Below, piece after piece: positions 54,276-64,000 of a stretch of 64,000 bases of DNA (within the stretch, counting starts at the first letter, position 1; each line of letters starts with the position of its first letter). The stretch is from Misgurnus anguillicaudatus. Its lineage: Eukaryota > Chordata > Actinopteri > Cypriniformes > Cobitidae. A program made the position numbers and the translations under genes. The notes beneath the pieces were generated by a model. That model saw nothing but the letters and a program-made list of their open reading frames with translations. It was not told where the DNA came from and did no database searches. The stretch is taken from assembly GCF_027580225.2 (NCBI RefSeq), contig NC_073361.2, positions 22,019,501 through 22,083,500 of the forward strand, read 5' to 3'.

Positions 54276-54914
54276 AAGGGACACTACACTTTTTTTAAAT
54301 ATGATAATTTTTCAGCTCCCCTAGAGTTAAACATTTGAGTTTTACCTTTTTGGAATCCATTCAGCTGATCTCTGGGTCTGGCGCTACCACTTTTAGCATA
54401 ACTTAGCCTAATCCATTGAATCTGATTAGACCATTAGCATTGCGCTAAAAAATAACCAGAGAGTTACCAAGGCGTAGTGATATTACGCACTGCCCAAAAA
54501 TAGTCCCCTGCCAAGGTTACTAAGGGGACTATTTTCAGCTGCTGCGTAATATCATTGCACCTCCTGTAGCCATTTTACCTCAGCAAAGTCCTTGATTATT
54601 ACATCGAAATGAGAGTATAGTTCCTTGCCATATCTGCCTAGAAAATCGCAACTTTTAATTTTCCGTCAATCTTCGTACACGATGTAACTACAGAAGAGTC
54701 AACTTTTAAATGGGAAAAATATCCAAACTCTGGTTATTTTTTAGTGTGATGCTAGTGGTCTAATCAGATTCAATGGATTGTGCTAAGCTATGCTAAAAGT
54801 GGTAGCGCCAGACCCGGAGATCAGCTGAATGGATTCCAAAACGGTAAAAATCAAATGCTTAACTCTAGGGGAGCTGGAAAATTTGTTTATTTTCAAAAAA
54901 AGTGGTGTGTCCCT
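54276..54914. mobile_element. TTAA MITE, AGTGGAGTG family, near full length
   Basis: Ends AGGGACACTACACTTTTTTT and AAAAAAGTGGTGTGTCCC are inverted. TTAA is intact on the right (54,915-54,918), eroded on the left. The interior repeats the palindromic GCGCTACCACTTTTAGCATA and its inverse. Confidence 0.85.
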
Positions 54915-54954
54915 TTAACTTTTTACCATAAGGGGTTGTTTCGTGTCTCTTTAA

Positions 54955-55388
54955 AAGGGATAGTTCACTTTAAAATGAAAATTCTGTCATCATTTCCTCA
55001 TCATCATGTTGTTCTAAACCTTTGTGAATTTCTTTTTTCTGATGAACACTAAAGAAGATATTTTGAGAAATGATAGTAAACACACATTAGTAAGTGACCA
55101 TAGACTTCCATAGTAGGAAAAAAATATTTTGGAAGCATTGTGATAAATGACCAAGAAAATATTTTGATAAATGATGTTAAGCACACAGTTGACGTTACCC
55201 ATTAAATTCCATCATATTTTTTTATTCCTACTATGGAAGTCTATGGTCACTTACTGCTGTGTGTTTACCATCATTTCTCAAAATATCTTCTTTTGTGTTC
55301 ATCAGAAAAAAGAAATTCATATAGGTTTAAAACAACACGAGGGTAAGTAAATGATGACAGAATTTTCATTTTAAAGTGAACTATCCCT
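54955..55388. mobile_element. TTAA MITE, GGGATAGTTCAC family
   Basis: TTAA at 54,951-54,954 and 55,389-55,392. Ends GGGATAGTTCACTTTAAAAT and ATTTTAAAGTGAACTATCCC are exactly inverted. The interior matches 20,737-21,151, including CTTCCATAGTAGGAAAAAAA. Confidence 0.9.
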
Positions 55389-55399
55389 TTAAGGCTTAA

Positions 55400-55701
55400 A
55401 GGGATAGTTCACCCCAAAAAGTAAAATTCTTTCATACTCGCCTGGAAGTTGTTTCAAACCTGTATACATTTCTTTGTTTTGTTCAACACAAACAAATATA
55501 TTTAAAAAACAAGTTTATAAACACATAAATCTGGGGCACCATTCACTTCCATCCTATCGTGCCCCAGATCTGCTTGGTTACAAACAACTTTCAAAATACC
55601 TTCTTATATGTTCACCAGAACAAATACATTTATACAGGTTTGAAACAAATTGAGAGTAAGTAAACAATGACCAAATTTTCAATTTTCTGTGAATTATCCC
55701 T
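55400..55701. mobile_element. TTAA MITE, divergent GGGATAGTTCACCCC copy
   Basis: TTAA at 55,396-55,399 and 55,702-55,705. Ends GGGATAGTTCACCCCAAAAA and TTTTCTGTGAATTATCCC are inverted with mismatches. The inner sequence differs from its left neighbour, from which it is separated by only a few bases. Confidence 0.85.
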
Positions 55702-56317
55702 TTAAGGGTGGCCTGAGGTTTAGTTTAAGCCATACTAGTATTTCCTCTACAACCGTTTTTCTCTCTTTTTAATTTCAGCCAAACACGAAGGGCAAAAATG
55801 CAATTCTGCAGTATTCAATTTGAGTGAGACCAATGTTGTCAAAATAAATACGCTCAGCTTCGCTTTTTGCACCTGTAACAGTATCCCGTTTAATTCTGGA
55901 CAGGAATGTTTCTTACTCTGAGCATCTACACGAATGCTAAAACATTATCAGTGTGAGGTTAAAAAAACTCTCTTGATAATTTCATAATGTTAGCCAAACT
56001 CAGTGGGTAAATGTTTTTGACTGTAACAAATGTGGGGCCAACTTGTAATGCATGTTTAAAAATAAAAAATGTGCAATTGCCTGCCAATACTTTAATGCTC
56101 CTAAAGTATAAAATTGGAGAATAATAGTCAAATGATTTCACAGTATTTTCTTTCCCTGCTTTTGCTGACTCCTGAAATATTAATGCACTGTGCACGTTCA
56201 GTTAGTTTCTGGCAACCTGAGTAGTTTCTGAACCATGTGTCCTTTGTAAATGCTGATGCTTGTTCATGATCTCTGTACACTCTTATTAATAAATGTGCTA
56301 ATAAGGTTCTTTGCAGT

Positions 56318-56527
56318 TCTTAGAACAGATGTGTTAAAAAACAACACACTAAATATGTTGTCGCAGAATACACCCATCTCTGTGGTATTATTAGAACAAC
56401 ACATTTTGTGTTACTTTTAACACAACTTGTGTTTTATTTTAACACCAAATTAACACAAAATGACACATAATGTGTAAAAAGCATAACACAAAAAATGTGT
56501 AAAAAATAACATCCTTTCTTAAAGTGC
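56318..56527. repeat. AACACA/TGTGTT MITE, third copy
   Basis: TTCTTAGAACAGATGTGTTA at the left is loosely inverted by AACATCCTTTCTTAAAGTGC at the right. The AACACAACTTGTGTTTTATT core matches 15,321-15,550. Confidence 0.7.
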
Positions 56528-56551
56528 ATGAATATTTCTGGTTCCCTAAAT

Positions 56552-57223
56552 CAGTGGTTCTCAAACTGGAGTCCCGGGCCCCCAGGGGGGCCGCGAGATG
56601 GTGCCAGGGGGGCCCCAGTTTTATGACATTTTATAAATCATATGTTCTTGCATTGCTTTTGTCTTTTTGGTTCTAACATAAATCTTTATTTCCTTGACAT
56701 GTTGTCGCCCATGTTTCAAGAAATCTATCCTGATATATTTTCACATACTAAGTGTTACGGTCCGTCTGACGGTGCATCTGATCGCTAAATTAAGCAATCA
56801 CTCAAAAACCAGCAGAAGTGAATCTCTCCAGCAATATCTCAAGAAACTCACCCATCTCAACTTCTCAAACAAAAATATAGAGGATATTGTACGTTGTTTC
56901 ATTTTTTTTACTGTAGTTTAAATAAATGTACCCAATATTAACTTAATGTGTTATTGATTTTTCTGGCTCCAGGGGGGCCGCGAGATGGTGCCAGGGGGGC
57001 CCCAGTTTTATGACATTTTATAAAATACATTAATTTATCATGAATTCTGTGAAATTAAGCCTAAAAAAATAAGGCAGCACTACTTTGTATAATTTAATGT
57101 TTTGTTTAATTAAAATGTGAAGTGTTAGAACTGTTTTTTGTCATAAATTTTCTTTGGGGGGGCAGCGAAGGAATGCACCGTACACAAAGGGGGCCGCACG
57201 CTGAAAAAGTTTGAGAACCACTG
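56552..57223. mobile_element. hAT-type transposon, long copy with internal duplication
   Basis: Ends CAGTGGTTCTCAAACTGGAG and GTTTGAGAACCACTG. CCCTAAAT is duplicated on both flanks (56,544-56,551 and 57,224-57,231). The block GGGGGGCCGCGAGATGGTGC through GACATTTTATAAA occurs twice (about 56,583 and 56,972). About 340 bases between the blocks are absent from the short copy at 5195-5442 and may be decayed coding sequence. Confidence 0.9.
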
Positions 57224-57513
57224 CCCTAAATAACCTTTCAGTCAAATACGTTATGTTCTGTAGAACCTCTTTTCACTACAACTTATTGCACAAAGGTTCT
57301 GTGGATGTTAAAGGTTCTTTATGGAACCATACAGGCCGACAAAGAACCTTTAGAAACCTTTATTTTGAAGAATGAAGAAATTGCACATTATTTAAAAAGT
57401 TTTCAAAAGCACTGAAATTAAATTTTCACCTGAGAGCATGAATTTATTCAGACAAGATGTAAATATTTAAGTGAAAACACATATTTTATGTTAAAAAAAT
57501 CAAAATAGTTTAA

Positions 57514-57879
57514 AGTCACGCTAAAACAAAGTAGCGATTATCTTATTTTTCCTTTGTGATGTATAGCCGAGTAAACAGCTTCTAAAATGAAAAAAAAAAA
57601 AGGTAGGGCAGGACTTTAATTCCTGCATCAAGAATTTGATTGTTGAAAGTTGAGTCATGTTGCTATTTACTAATCACTGCGATCTTTTCCTGGCCCCCGC
57701 CTTCCCGCTATTCCTTGTGACCGGAAGTAGCTAAATGGTTTTGAGGAGGGGAGGAGATTTGCGTTTTTGATTAAAGATTATGAGGGCATTTGATTTTTTT
57801 ATAATGAATCTATAAGTCATTTGTAAAAAAAAAAAAAGTACCGAAATTTTATTTAAAGAAAAAGTTTGTCATTGTGACT
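57514..57879. mobile_element. TTAA MITE with AGTCACGCTAAAACAAA ends
   Basis: TTAA at 57,510-57,513 and 57,880-57,883. AGTCACGCTAAAACAAA is loosely inverted as TTTGTCATTGTGACT. It contains poly-A runs and a short GC-richer middle (CCTGGCCCCCGCCTTCCCGC). Confidence 0.75.
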
Positions 57880-58519
57880 TTAATGGCATAGGCCAATGGT
57901 CATGGGTTCAAACCACTGATCTATAGAGGGGTTGCAAGTTTACAAACATTGCAGGGTGCGCGCGCATCCAGGGGGCAGAAAGCCCGATTGGTGAGCTGAT
58001 CTGCTACTGCAACTACCTTAATTATTGAAGCGTTCTTTATTGTTTGTATATAAATAAGACTTGATTTTAGTTTGATCTGTTTTTCTGTCTTTATTTTTGC
58101 AGTTTTACCTGTGATACATGTATGAATTATAATTTTATAATTATAATGCTAGTAACGTAATAGTCGCATCTACTGGTATGTTAACATCAGGCACCCAGCA
58201 CTGACTCTGTTGGTACTATTTTCCACGCAACAATTCCTTGGCATTTTGACTTACAGACACCGCTACGAGCATACAACACAATGCACTTCTCTTCTTTCTG
58301 CCCCTCGGTTGCGCGCGCAACCAGTTAGTGACGTCGCCGTGCAACCCGTCTATATAAATGACTGGATTGCGGACTTCCGGCTAAAATGGCGGGCTGAGCA
58401 CACGTGTTTTACCGAGCTGCTTAGTTAATCTCCATTTTGTTTTATAAAAATACACAATTCTCTTTTACACCTACCTAAAATATAATTTAGTCAATACTCC
58501 TGTGTTTTGCACCCTCAAA

Positions 58520-59380
58520 ATGCGGAAATCTTCTCAGCAAGTCACTCGTCCGAAGATCGTCATCCCTCCGGCTAATGGTTCAACTCCAGCTCCGGCCTCA
58601 GATGACTCAAAGATGGACTCACAGATCGACCCTGTAGGTAAACGTCGTGACTCGTCTTATTTAACCCCTACTAAAACAAACATATTGAAAAAAGTAAGAT
58701 CCTGCGAGGACGACATCACTAATGCAACTTTGCTACAAGCCATCACTTCACTGACCGCTCGTTTTGATGCACAAGATGTAAAATTAGAAGAAATGGCGAC
58801 GCAAATGCTGAGAAACAATGTCATGATCGCAGAGATTTCCAAGGCTGTAGAATTTAATGCGGCTGAAATTAAAGAATGTAAAGTGAAATCTGTTGAGACG
58901 AGCAAAGCGCTCGTGAATCTAACAACAACACAGAAAGATCTGGCGAGCAGAACGTCTGAACTCGAGAGATACAAAAGGAGATGGAACCTCCGGATCAACG
59001 GATTGAAAGAAAGGCCTGAAGAAGATCCCCGCAAGGTAGTGACTGATCTTATCGCTGAAATAGCACCGCATCTCATTCACAAAATAGATGACATTGTGGA
59101 TACAGTGCATCGTATCGGCAAAAAGGAACAGGGGAAGACTAGACAGATGATTGTGCAGTTTACCATGAGGAAGTATAGAGATGAAATGTGGAAAACAACT
59201 AAGAACTCATCAGTCTGTCGGGACCGCGGAGTCAGATTCACGGAGGATCTTACGAAAGAGGATCGTCTGGCCCGTGCGGAGGTGTGGCCATTGATCGATC
59301 AGGCGCGCAAAGCTGGAAAGAAAGCGTATTACCGTGGACCTGTCGGTTACATTGAGGGACGACGCATTGACACAACATAG
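58520..59380 (+). CDS. L1-type ORF1 protein (RNA-binding chaperone)
   Basis: 286 residues from ATG 58,520; an upstream in-frame GTG was not used. An N-terminal low-complexity segment is followed by a coiled coil over roughly residues 70-150 (heptad-like ITSLTARFDAQDVKLEEMAT). The RNA-recognition region begins RRWNLRINGLKERPEED, and a C-terminal domain contains VRFTEDLTKEDRLAR and ARKAGKKAYYRG. This is the layout of L1 ORF1p, which trimerises and coats the element RNA. The frame is fully open, suggesting fairly recent insertion. Confidence 0.88.
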   Translation: MRKSSQQVTRPKIVIPPANGSTPAPASDDSKMDSQIDPVGKRRDSSYLTPTKTNILKKVRSCEDDITNATLLQAITSLTARFDAQDVKLEEMATQMLRNNVMIAEISKAVEFNAAEIKECKVKSVETSKALVNLTTTQKDLASRTSELERYKRRWNLRINGLKERPEEDPRKVVTDLIAEIAPHLIHKIDDIVDTVHRIGKKEQGKTRQMIVQFTMRKYRDEMWKTTKNSSVCRDRGVRFTEDLTKEDRLARAEVWPLIDQARKAGKKAYYRGPVGYIEGRRIDTT

Positions 59381-59582
59381 TTATATTCTTGTTCTGATTA
59401 TGGGTAGGTTGACAAGAGATATGATTGTTTGGAGAGTTTCTAGGTTGTGAGGTAGACCTATGTTCTAGGTTCGTGGTCATACAACCTGGTGGAATTTTTT
59501 TTCTTGTTCCTTTACATACAAGTGTTTACCTTCTTTTCGTTTAAATTTTTGCATTTCATTTTTCTTTTTGGTTTATCTTTAA

Positions 59583-62500
59583 ATGTTTCCGGTTAAATTA
59601 CCATTGTCGTTCATGTCATTAAATGTTAGGGGCATTCAAAATAAGGTTAAAAGGAAGGCTATGTTCTTATATTGTAAAGGGAGTGGATCTCAATGTATTT
59701 TTCTACAAGAAACGCACTCTGTTGTAACTGATGCTACCTTTTGGTCCAGTCAGTGGGGAGATAAAATTTTATTTAGCCATGGTTCTTCCCACTCAGCAGG
59801 AGCTGCAATTTTATTTAACAATTGTCCAGGGAAAATAATGTCTTCTAAATCTGATTCTAATGGACATTGGGTTGCGGTAGTTTTAGACATTGAGAATATT
59901 TTTTTTATTTTAATCAATGTATATGGCCACAATAACTCTAAACTAAATCAAAATCTACTACAGGAGGTATCTTCTATAATCTCTGATCTAAAAAGATTAT
60001 ACCCAACAGATAATATTGTTGTAGGTGGGGACTTTAATGTGGTACCAGATGAGACACACGATCGACATCCACCTAAAAGCAATACTTCACGGCCTAACCC
60101 TTTAATCACCCACTTTTGCACTAATATGAAACTGATAGATGTGTGGAGATATATCCATCCTAATCTTAGACAGTTTTCTTGGTTAAGGCCTAATGCTTCC
60201 AGCAGGTCAAGAATTGATTATTGGCTTATTTCAGAAAACTTGTCTTTATTTGTTAAAGACTGTGCTATTTCAGCAGCGCCTTTGACAGATCACTGTGCCA
60301 TATCTCTATTAGTTAAACCGAACTGTAATACTTCAAGAAATAAGGGATATTGGAAATTCAATTCGGAGTTACTAAATAATAAGAGATTCTGTGATAAAGT
60401 TAAAGAGTTAATTTCAGAAATTAAAAATGATAACTTTAGTTCTCATAAAGCCAGATGGGAGTTTCTCAAATTTAAAATACGTGAATTTGCTATTAATTAT
60501 AGTAAAACGCTAGCCAAAATAAGGAGACAGAAGGAATATACGATTATTCAAGAGATTAACAAATACTGTAGTGAAACTTTGTTAAGTGATGTCGGAAAAA
60601 GAAGGATGGTCTCCCTACAATTAGAACTGGACAATCTTTACATTAAAAAAGCCAAAGGTGCGTATATACGCTCCAAAGCTAAATGGATCGAAGAGGGAGA
60701 GAAAAGCACTTCTTACTTTTGTAAATTAGAAAAAAGACGACAATCGAGCAATTCAATCATATCTTTAATGATAAATGGTATTGAAAACACGGACCCTACT
60801 CTAATAAGTAAAGAAATCCATCAATTTTACAGTGACCTGTACTCATCCAACTTCTCCCCAATAGAGTGCAATAATTTCTATGAAAAAATAACAAATTTCA
60901 TTCCTCAAATTGATAATGAGTGGAGAGAGCGCTGTGATGCTAGCTTGCGCATTGAAGAACTTGATTTAGCGGTTCAAAAGCTTAAAACAAACAAATCTCC
61001 TGGCCCTGATGGCCTCACAGCTAACTTTTACTAATTTTTTTGGAATGATATTAAACTATTAATATTCAATGCCTTTGTTGAATCTATAGAAGAAGAGTCT
61101 TTATCCCCCACTATGTATCAGGGTTTGATTACCTTAATCCCTAAACCGGATAAGGACCGAAGATATGTGGACAACATGCGCCCAATTACATTGCTAAACA
61201 ATGACTATAAAATTTTCTCACATATATATGTTAACAGATTAAAAGAGGGCTTACATAATCTAATAAACGAATCACAATCAGGCTTTCTCAAGGGAAGATC
61301 TATTCATGATAATGTTAGATTAGTTATGGATTTGGTTGAGTACAGTCACTTGATAGAGGATGATGGTTTCATATTATTTTTAGATTTTAAAAAGGCCTTT
61401 GACATGTTAGAACATGGTTTTCTCTTTAATTCCCTAAAACATTTTGGTTTTGGTGAACGTTTGGTTAGTATTATAAAAATGATTTACAAAGATATGAATA
61501 GCTCAATCTCTCTTCCTTTTGGCACTACACATAGATTTCCGATTAGTCGTGGAATAAGACAAGGCTGTCCACTATCCCCTCTTTTATTCATTTTAGCAAC
61601 AGATATGTTATCCACTTTGGTTAGACATGATTTATCAGTGAAGAAGTTAAATGTATTTGGTAAATCTTTAGCAATCAGTCAATTAGCAGATGACACAACG
61701 TTATTTTTAAAAAACAAAGACCAAATCCCACTGGCTATTTCTCTAATTAATTCCTTTTCAAAGGCTTCAGGCCTTCAATTGAATCTGAACAAATGTGAGC
61801 TCATGGCACTTCACCCCAATCAAATTGATTCCTTGTTTAACATTCCGGTGAAAGAAACCGTGAAGTACTTGGGTATTACAATTACGAGAGACTTGAAGGC
61901 TATTATGAAAGAAAATTTTGAAACTAAGTTACAAAAAGCCAATAAAATATTGAACTGCTGGTTACAGAGAGATCTCTCAATTTTTGGAAGAATTTTACTG
62001 TCCAAAGTTGAGTATTTATCCAGATTGATCTATCCTACCTCTGCTTTGGCTCCCTCTTCAGCTATTATTAAAACTAGTAATAAAATAATGTATGATTTCA
62101 TTTGGAAACACAAGACCCATTATATAAAAAAATCTGACATTATAAAATCATATGAACAAGGTGGGTTAAATGCAATTGAATTTGAGAGTATGAATATTTT
62201 GTTAAAGCTTAAGTGGCTTCAAAGATTTTTAGGTAGCATGGACAGCTTGTGGAATATCATCCCATCAGCTCTGTTTGGTAAACTAGGTGGAATTCACTTT
62301 CTACTGAAATGTGACTTTGATATTCTCAAACTCCCAGTGAAGCTCTCAGCATTTCACCAACAAGTTTTATTATTTTGGAAACTAGCACACACACATAATT
62401 TTACACCTCACAATACTCCACTGTGGAATAACAGATACATTTTACATAGAAACAAGTCTCTGTTTTACGAAGACTGGTTTAGTAGGAATATTTGGTCTGT

Positions 62501-63221
62501 ACTTGACTTAATGGATGAGAATGGGAACATCTTGGATTACAATTCCTTCACTTTAAAACATGGATTTGCCTGTCACCCAAAACAATTCTTTACGGTAATT
62601 AATGCAATTCCTTCTGGTATAAGAATGTTATTGAAATGTTCCTTGTCATACTGCAGAGTTACACCAATCCTTCCATCGCTATATGTAGGTGAGACTGAAT
62701 TTGAAAATAAACTTGTTTGCACTAATAAATACATAAGACAAGCTATCATCCAATCCTGCTACCCATTTCAAATGTTAAGAAACAAATTAGACCATACATT
62801 TGATAAAGATACTGTTAAATTTTTTAGAACAGTTTATTTAAGATTTCCTCTTCCCCCCAAAGCAAAAGAGACACAGTTTAAGATTCTAAATGATATATAT
62901 CCTTCCAACAAATTTCTACATTTAAAATTTAAATTTGAAAATGTGCCCTGTTATCTTTGTAAGTGTATTTCTGAAGATACAGAACATGTATTTTTTTCAT
63001 GTAACTTTTCTAAATCCTTTTGGAGTCAACTACAAGATTGGTTGATAAGAAAAGGTGTGGTGCCTGTTGGCTTCACCTTCACTTTACAAAATATAACGTA
63101 TGGGATAACTAAGGTTTCATGTAGACTTTTTGATTTGATTAATAACATTATATTATTGGCAAAATACTTTATACATGGTCCGTGTACTTTTTCGTTCATT
63201 CATTATTCTATTTCGGAATGA
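59583..63221 (+). pseudogene. L1-type ORF2 (endonuclease and reverse transcriptase) with one in-frame stop
   Basis: The apurinic-type endonuclease occupies about the first 235 residues: SLNVRGIQNKVKR, FLQETHS, VGGDFNVVPDE, SRIDYWL and LTDHCAISL. The reverse transcriptase begins with KSPGPDGL, is stopped by TAA at 61,032-61,034 in the same frame, then continues: LIPKPDKDRR, RPITLLNNDYKI, SGFLKGRSIHDN, FLDFKKAFD, GIRQGCPLSPLLF and LADDTTLF. A C-terminal cysteine-histidine cluster (CYLCKCISEDTEHVFFSC) is present. The final residues diverge and may be frameshifted near 63,180. Confidence 0.92.
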
Positions 63222-63440
63222 CAGCTGAAATTAAAAAAAGGGTGCAGCTTGCTTTTTTGTTTAAAAGAAAAAAGCAGAAATGGCTGTTTTTTTGTTTTTC
63301 AAATGTATTTGTTATCATTAAATAATAGTATTAGAAAAATGGACGACATTTCGGTAAGAATCAGGGTATGTTTTACTGATTTGATATCCTATCTAAAATC
63401 AAGTAAAGAGAAATTGGAAATCGGCTCGTTTTTTTTTTAA

Positions 63441-64000
63441 CAAATGAGATGAGATTACGGCTCGTTTTTTTTCATTTGTGGTTTACAAATCAGTTCATGA
63501 GTTCTATATTTCATTTAAGCCTCTGGTCGTTGCTAAAACGCCCCCTCCATCTGATTGGCCAAACCGCGCCCTGACTTTCTTGTGTCAGGCAGAAAAAGAG
63601 TCCCTCAAGTAACTCCCCATGATATTTGATGCAGAAATATATTTCGGAACACATAATTAATGCTGCTGCGAAGCTTTGCCTCTAATAAACAACACTTGAG
63701 AGATCACTGACACAGAGTTTGAGATTGTATAATTTTTTATTTTTGTGAGGATCATTTTTGTAGTAGCTCTTTACGTATCCAAGTGATAAATTACCCACTG
63801 GATGGAAAATTATTTGACGTAAAAAATCATTGTAATGTTAATATTAAATATGTTAAAATGCTGATTTTTACGTCAAGTACAAGTGTAAAATATTGCAATA
63901 TATCACACTTAATAGGCTACACAACCTCGGTGTGCATGTGTCACAACTGAATTAATAATAATAATAATAAAGTTAAAAAGTCGGACTGTAAGCGTATGTG
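63441..64000. other. Right edge, no gene seen
   Basis: No exon or terminal repeats recognised. A short (ATA)n run lies at about 63,953-63,971. Confidence 0.5.

Larger units (their letters stand above)
58390..63440 (+). mobile_element. L1/Tx1-type LINE, nearly full length
   Basis: A 5' leader (CTTCCGGCTAAAATGGCGGG) is followed by an intact ORF1 (58,520-59,380), a 202-base spacer and an ORF2 with one in-frame stop. Neither boundary is precise, as no flanking duplication was found. It is the most intact LINE in the window. Confidence 0.88.

Overview
This is vertebrate nuclear DNA from a teleost, most likely a cyprinid-type fish. Four host genes with spliced or intronless vertebrate structure can be read: an HNF4-family nuclear receptor, a GPR141-like receptor, pign and cops5. 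The noncoding DNA is packed with fish mobile elements: Tc1 transposons, L2 and L1/Tx1-type LINEs, tRNA-derived SINEs, hAT-type and TTAA-target MITEs. The species cannot be fixed from the window alone.

Layout. 1-9.14 kb: the first five coding exons of an HNF4 gene on the minus strand; its 3' half lies beyond the left edge. 9.14-17.69 kb: intergenic, mostly MITEs, including a three-level nest at 10.7-11.4 kb. 17.69-18.58 kb: a single-exon class A GPCR (gpr141-like, minus). 18.6-23.5 kb: intergenic repeats. 23.57-45.72 kb: complete pign, 28 coding exons on the minus strand; spliced, these give 931 residues, the length I recall for the human protein. Its introns carry two Tc1 elements, one of them broken up by an L2 LINE and two MITEs, plus a short LINE tail. 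45.7-47.3 kb: a head-to-head interval between pign and cops5. 47.31-52.37 kb: complete cops5, eight coding exons on the plus strand, 333 residues. Intron 7 contains an unusual element with terminal inverted repeats, filled with CACGTG-bearing tandem repeats. 52.4-58.3 kb: a run of MITEs. 58.4-63.4 kb: an L1/Tx1-type LINE with an open ORF1 and an ORF2 broken by an early stop in the reverse transcriptase. 63.4-64 kb: no gene seen.

The host genes do not form one pathway. HNF4 is a transcription factor, GPR141 an orphan receptor, PIGN acts in GPI-anchor assembly in the ER, and COPS5 is the deneddylase subunit of the COP9 signalosome. pign and cops5 are divergently arranged and may share a promoter region. 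The most unusual structure is the tandem-repeat transposon-like element at 50,542-51,728. The best-dated insertion history is the stack inside the Tc1 at 30,671-35,776.
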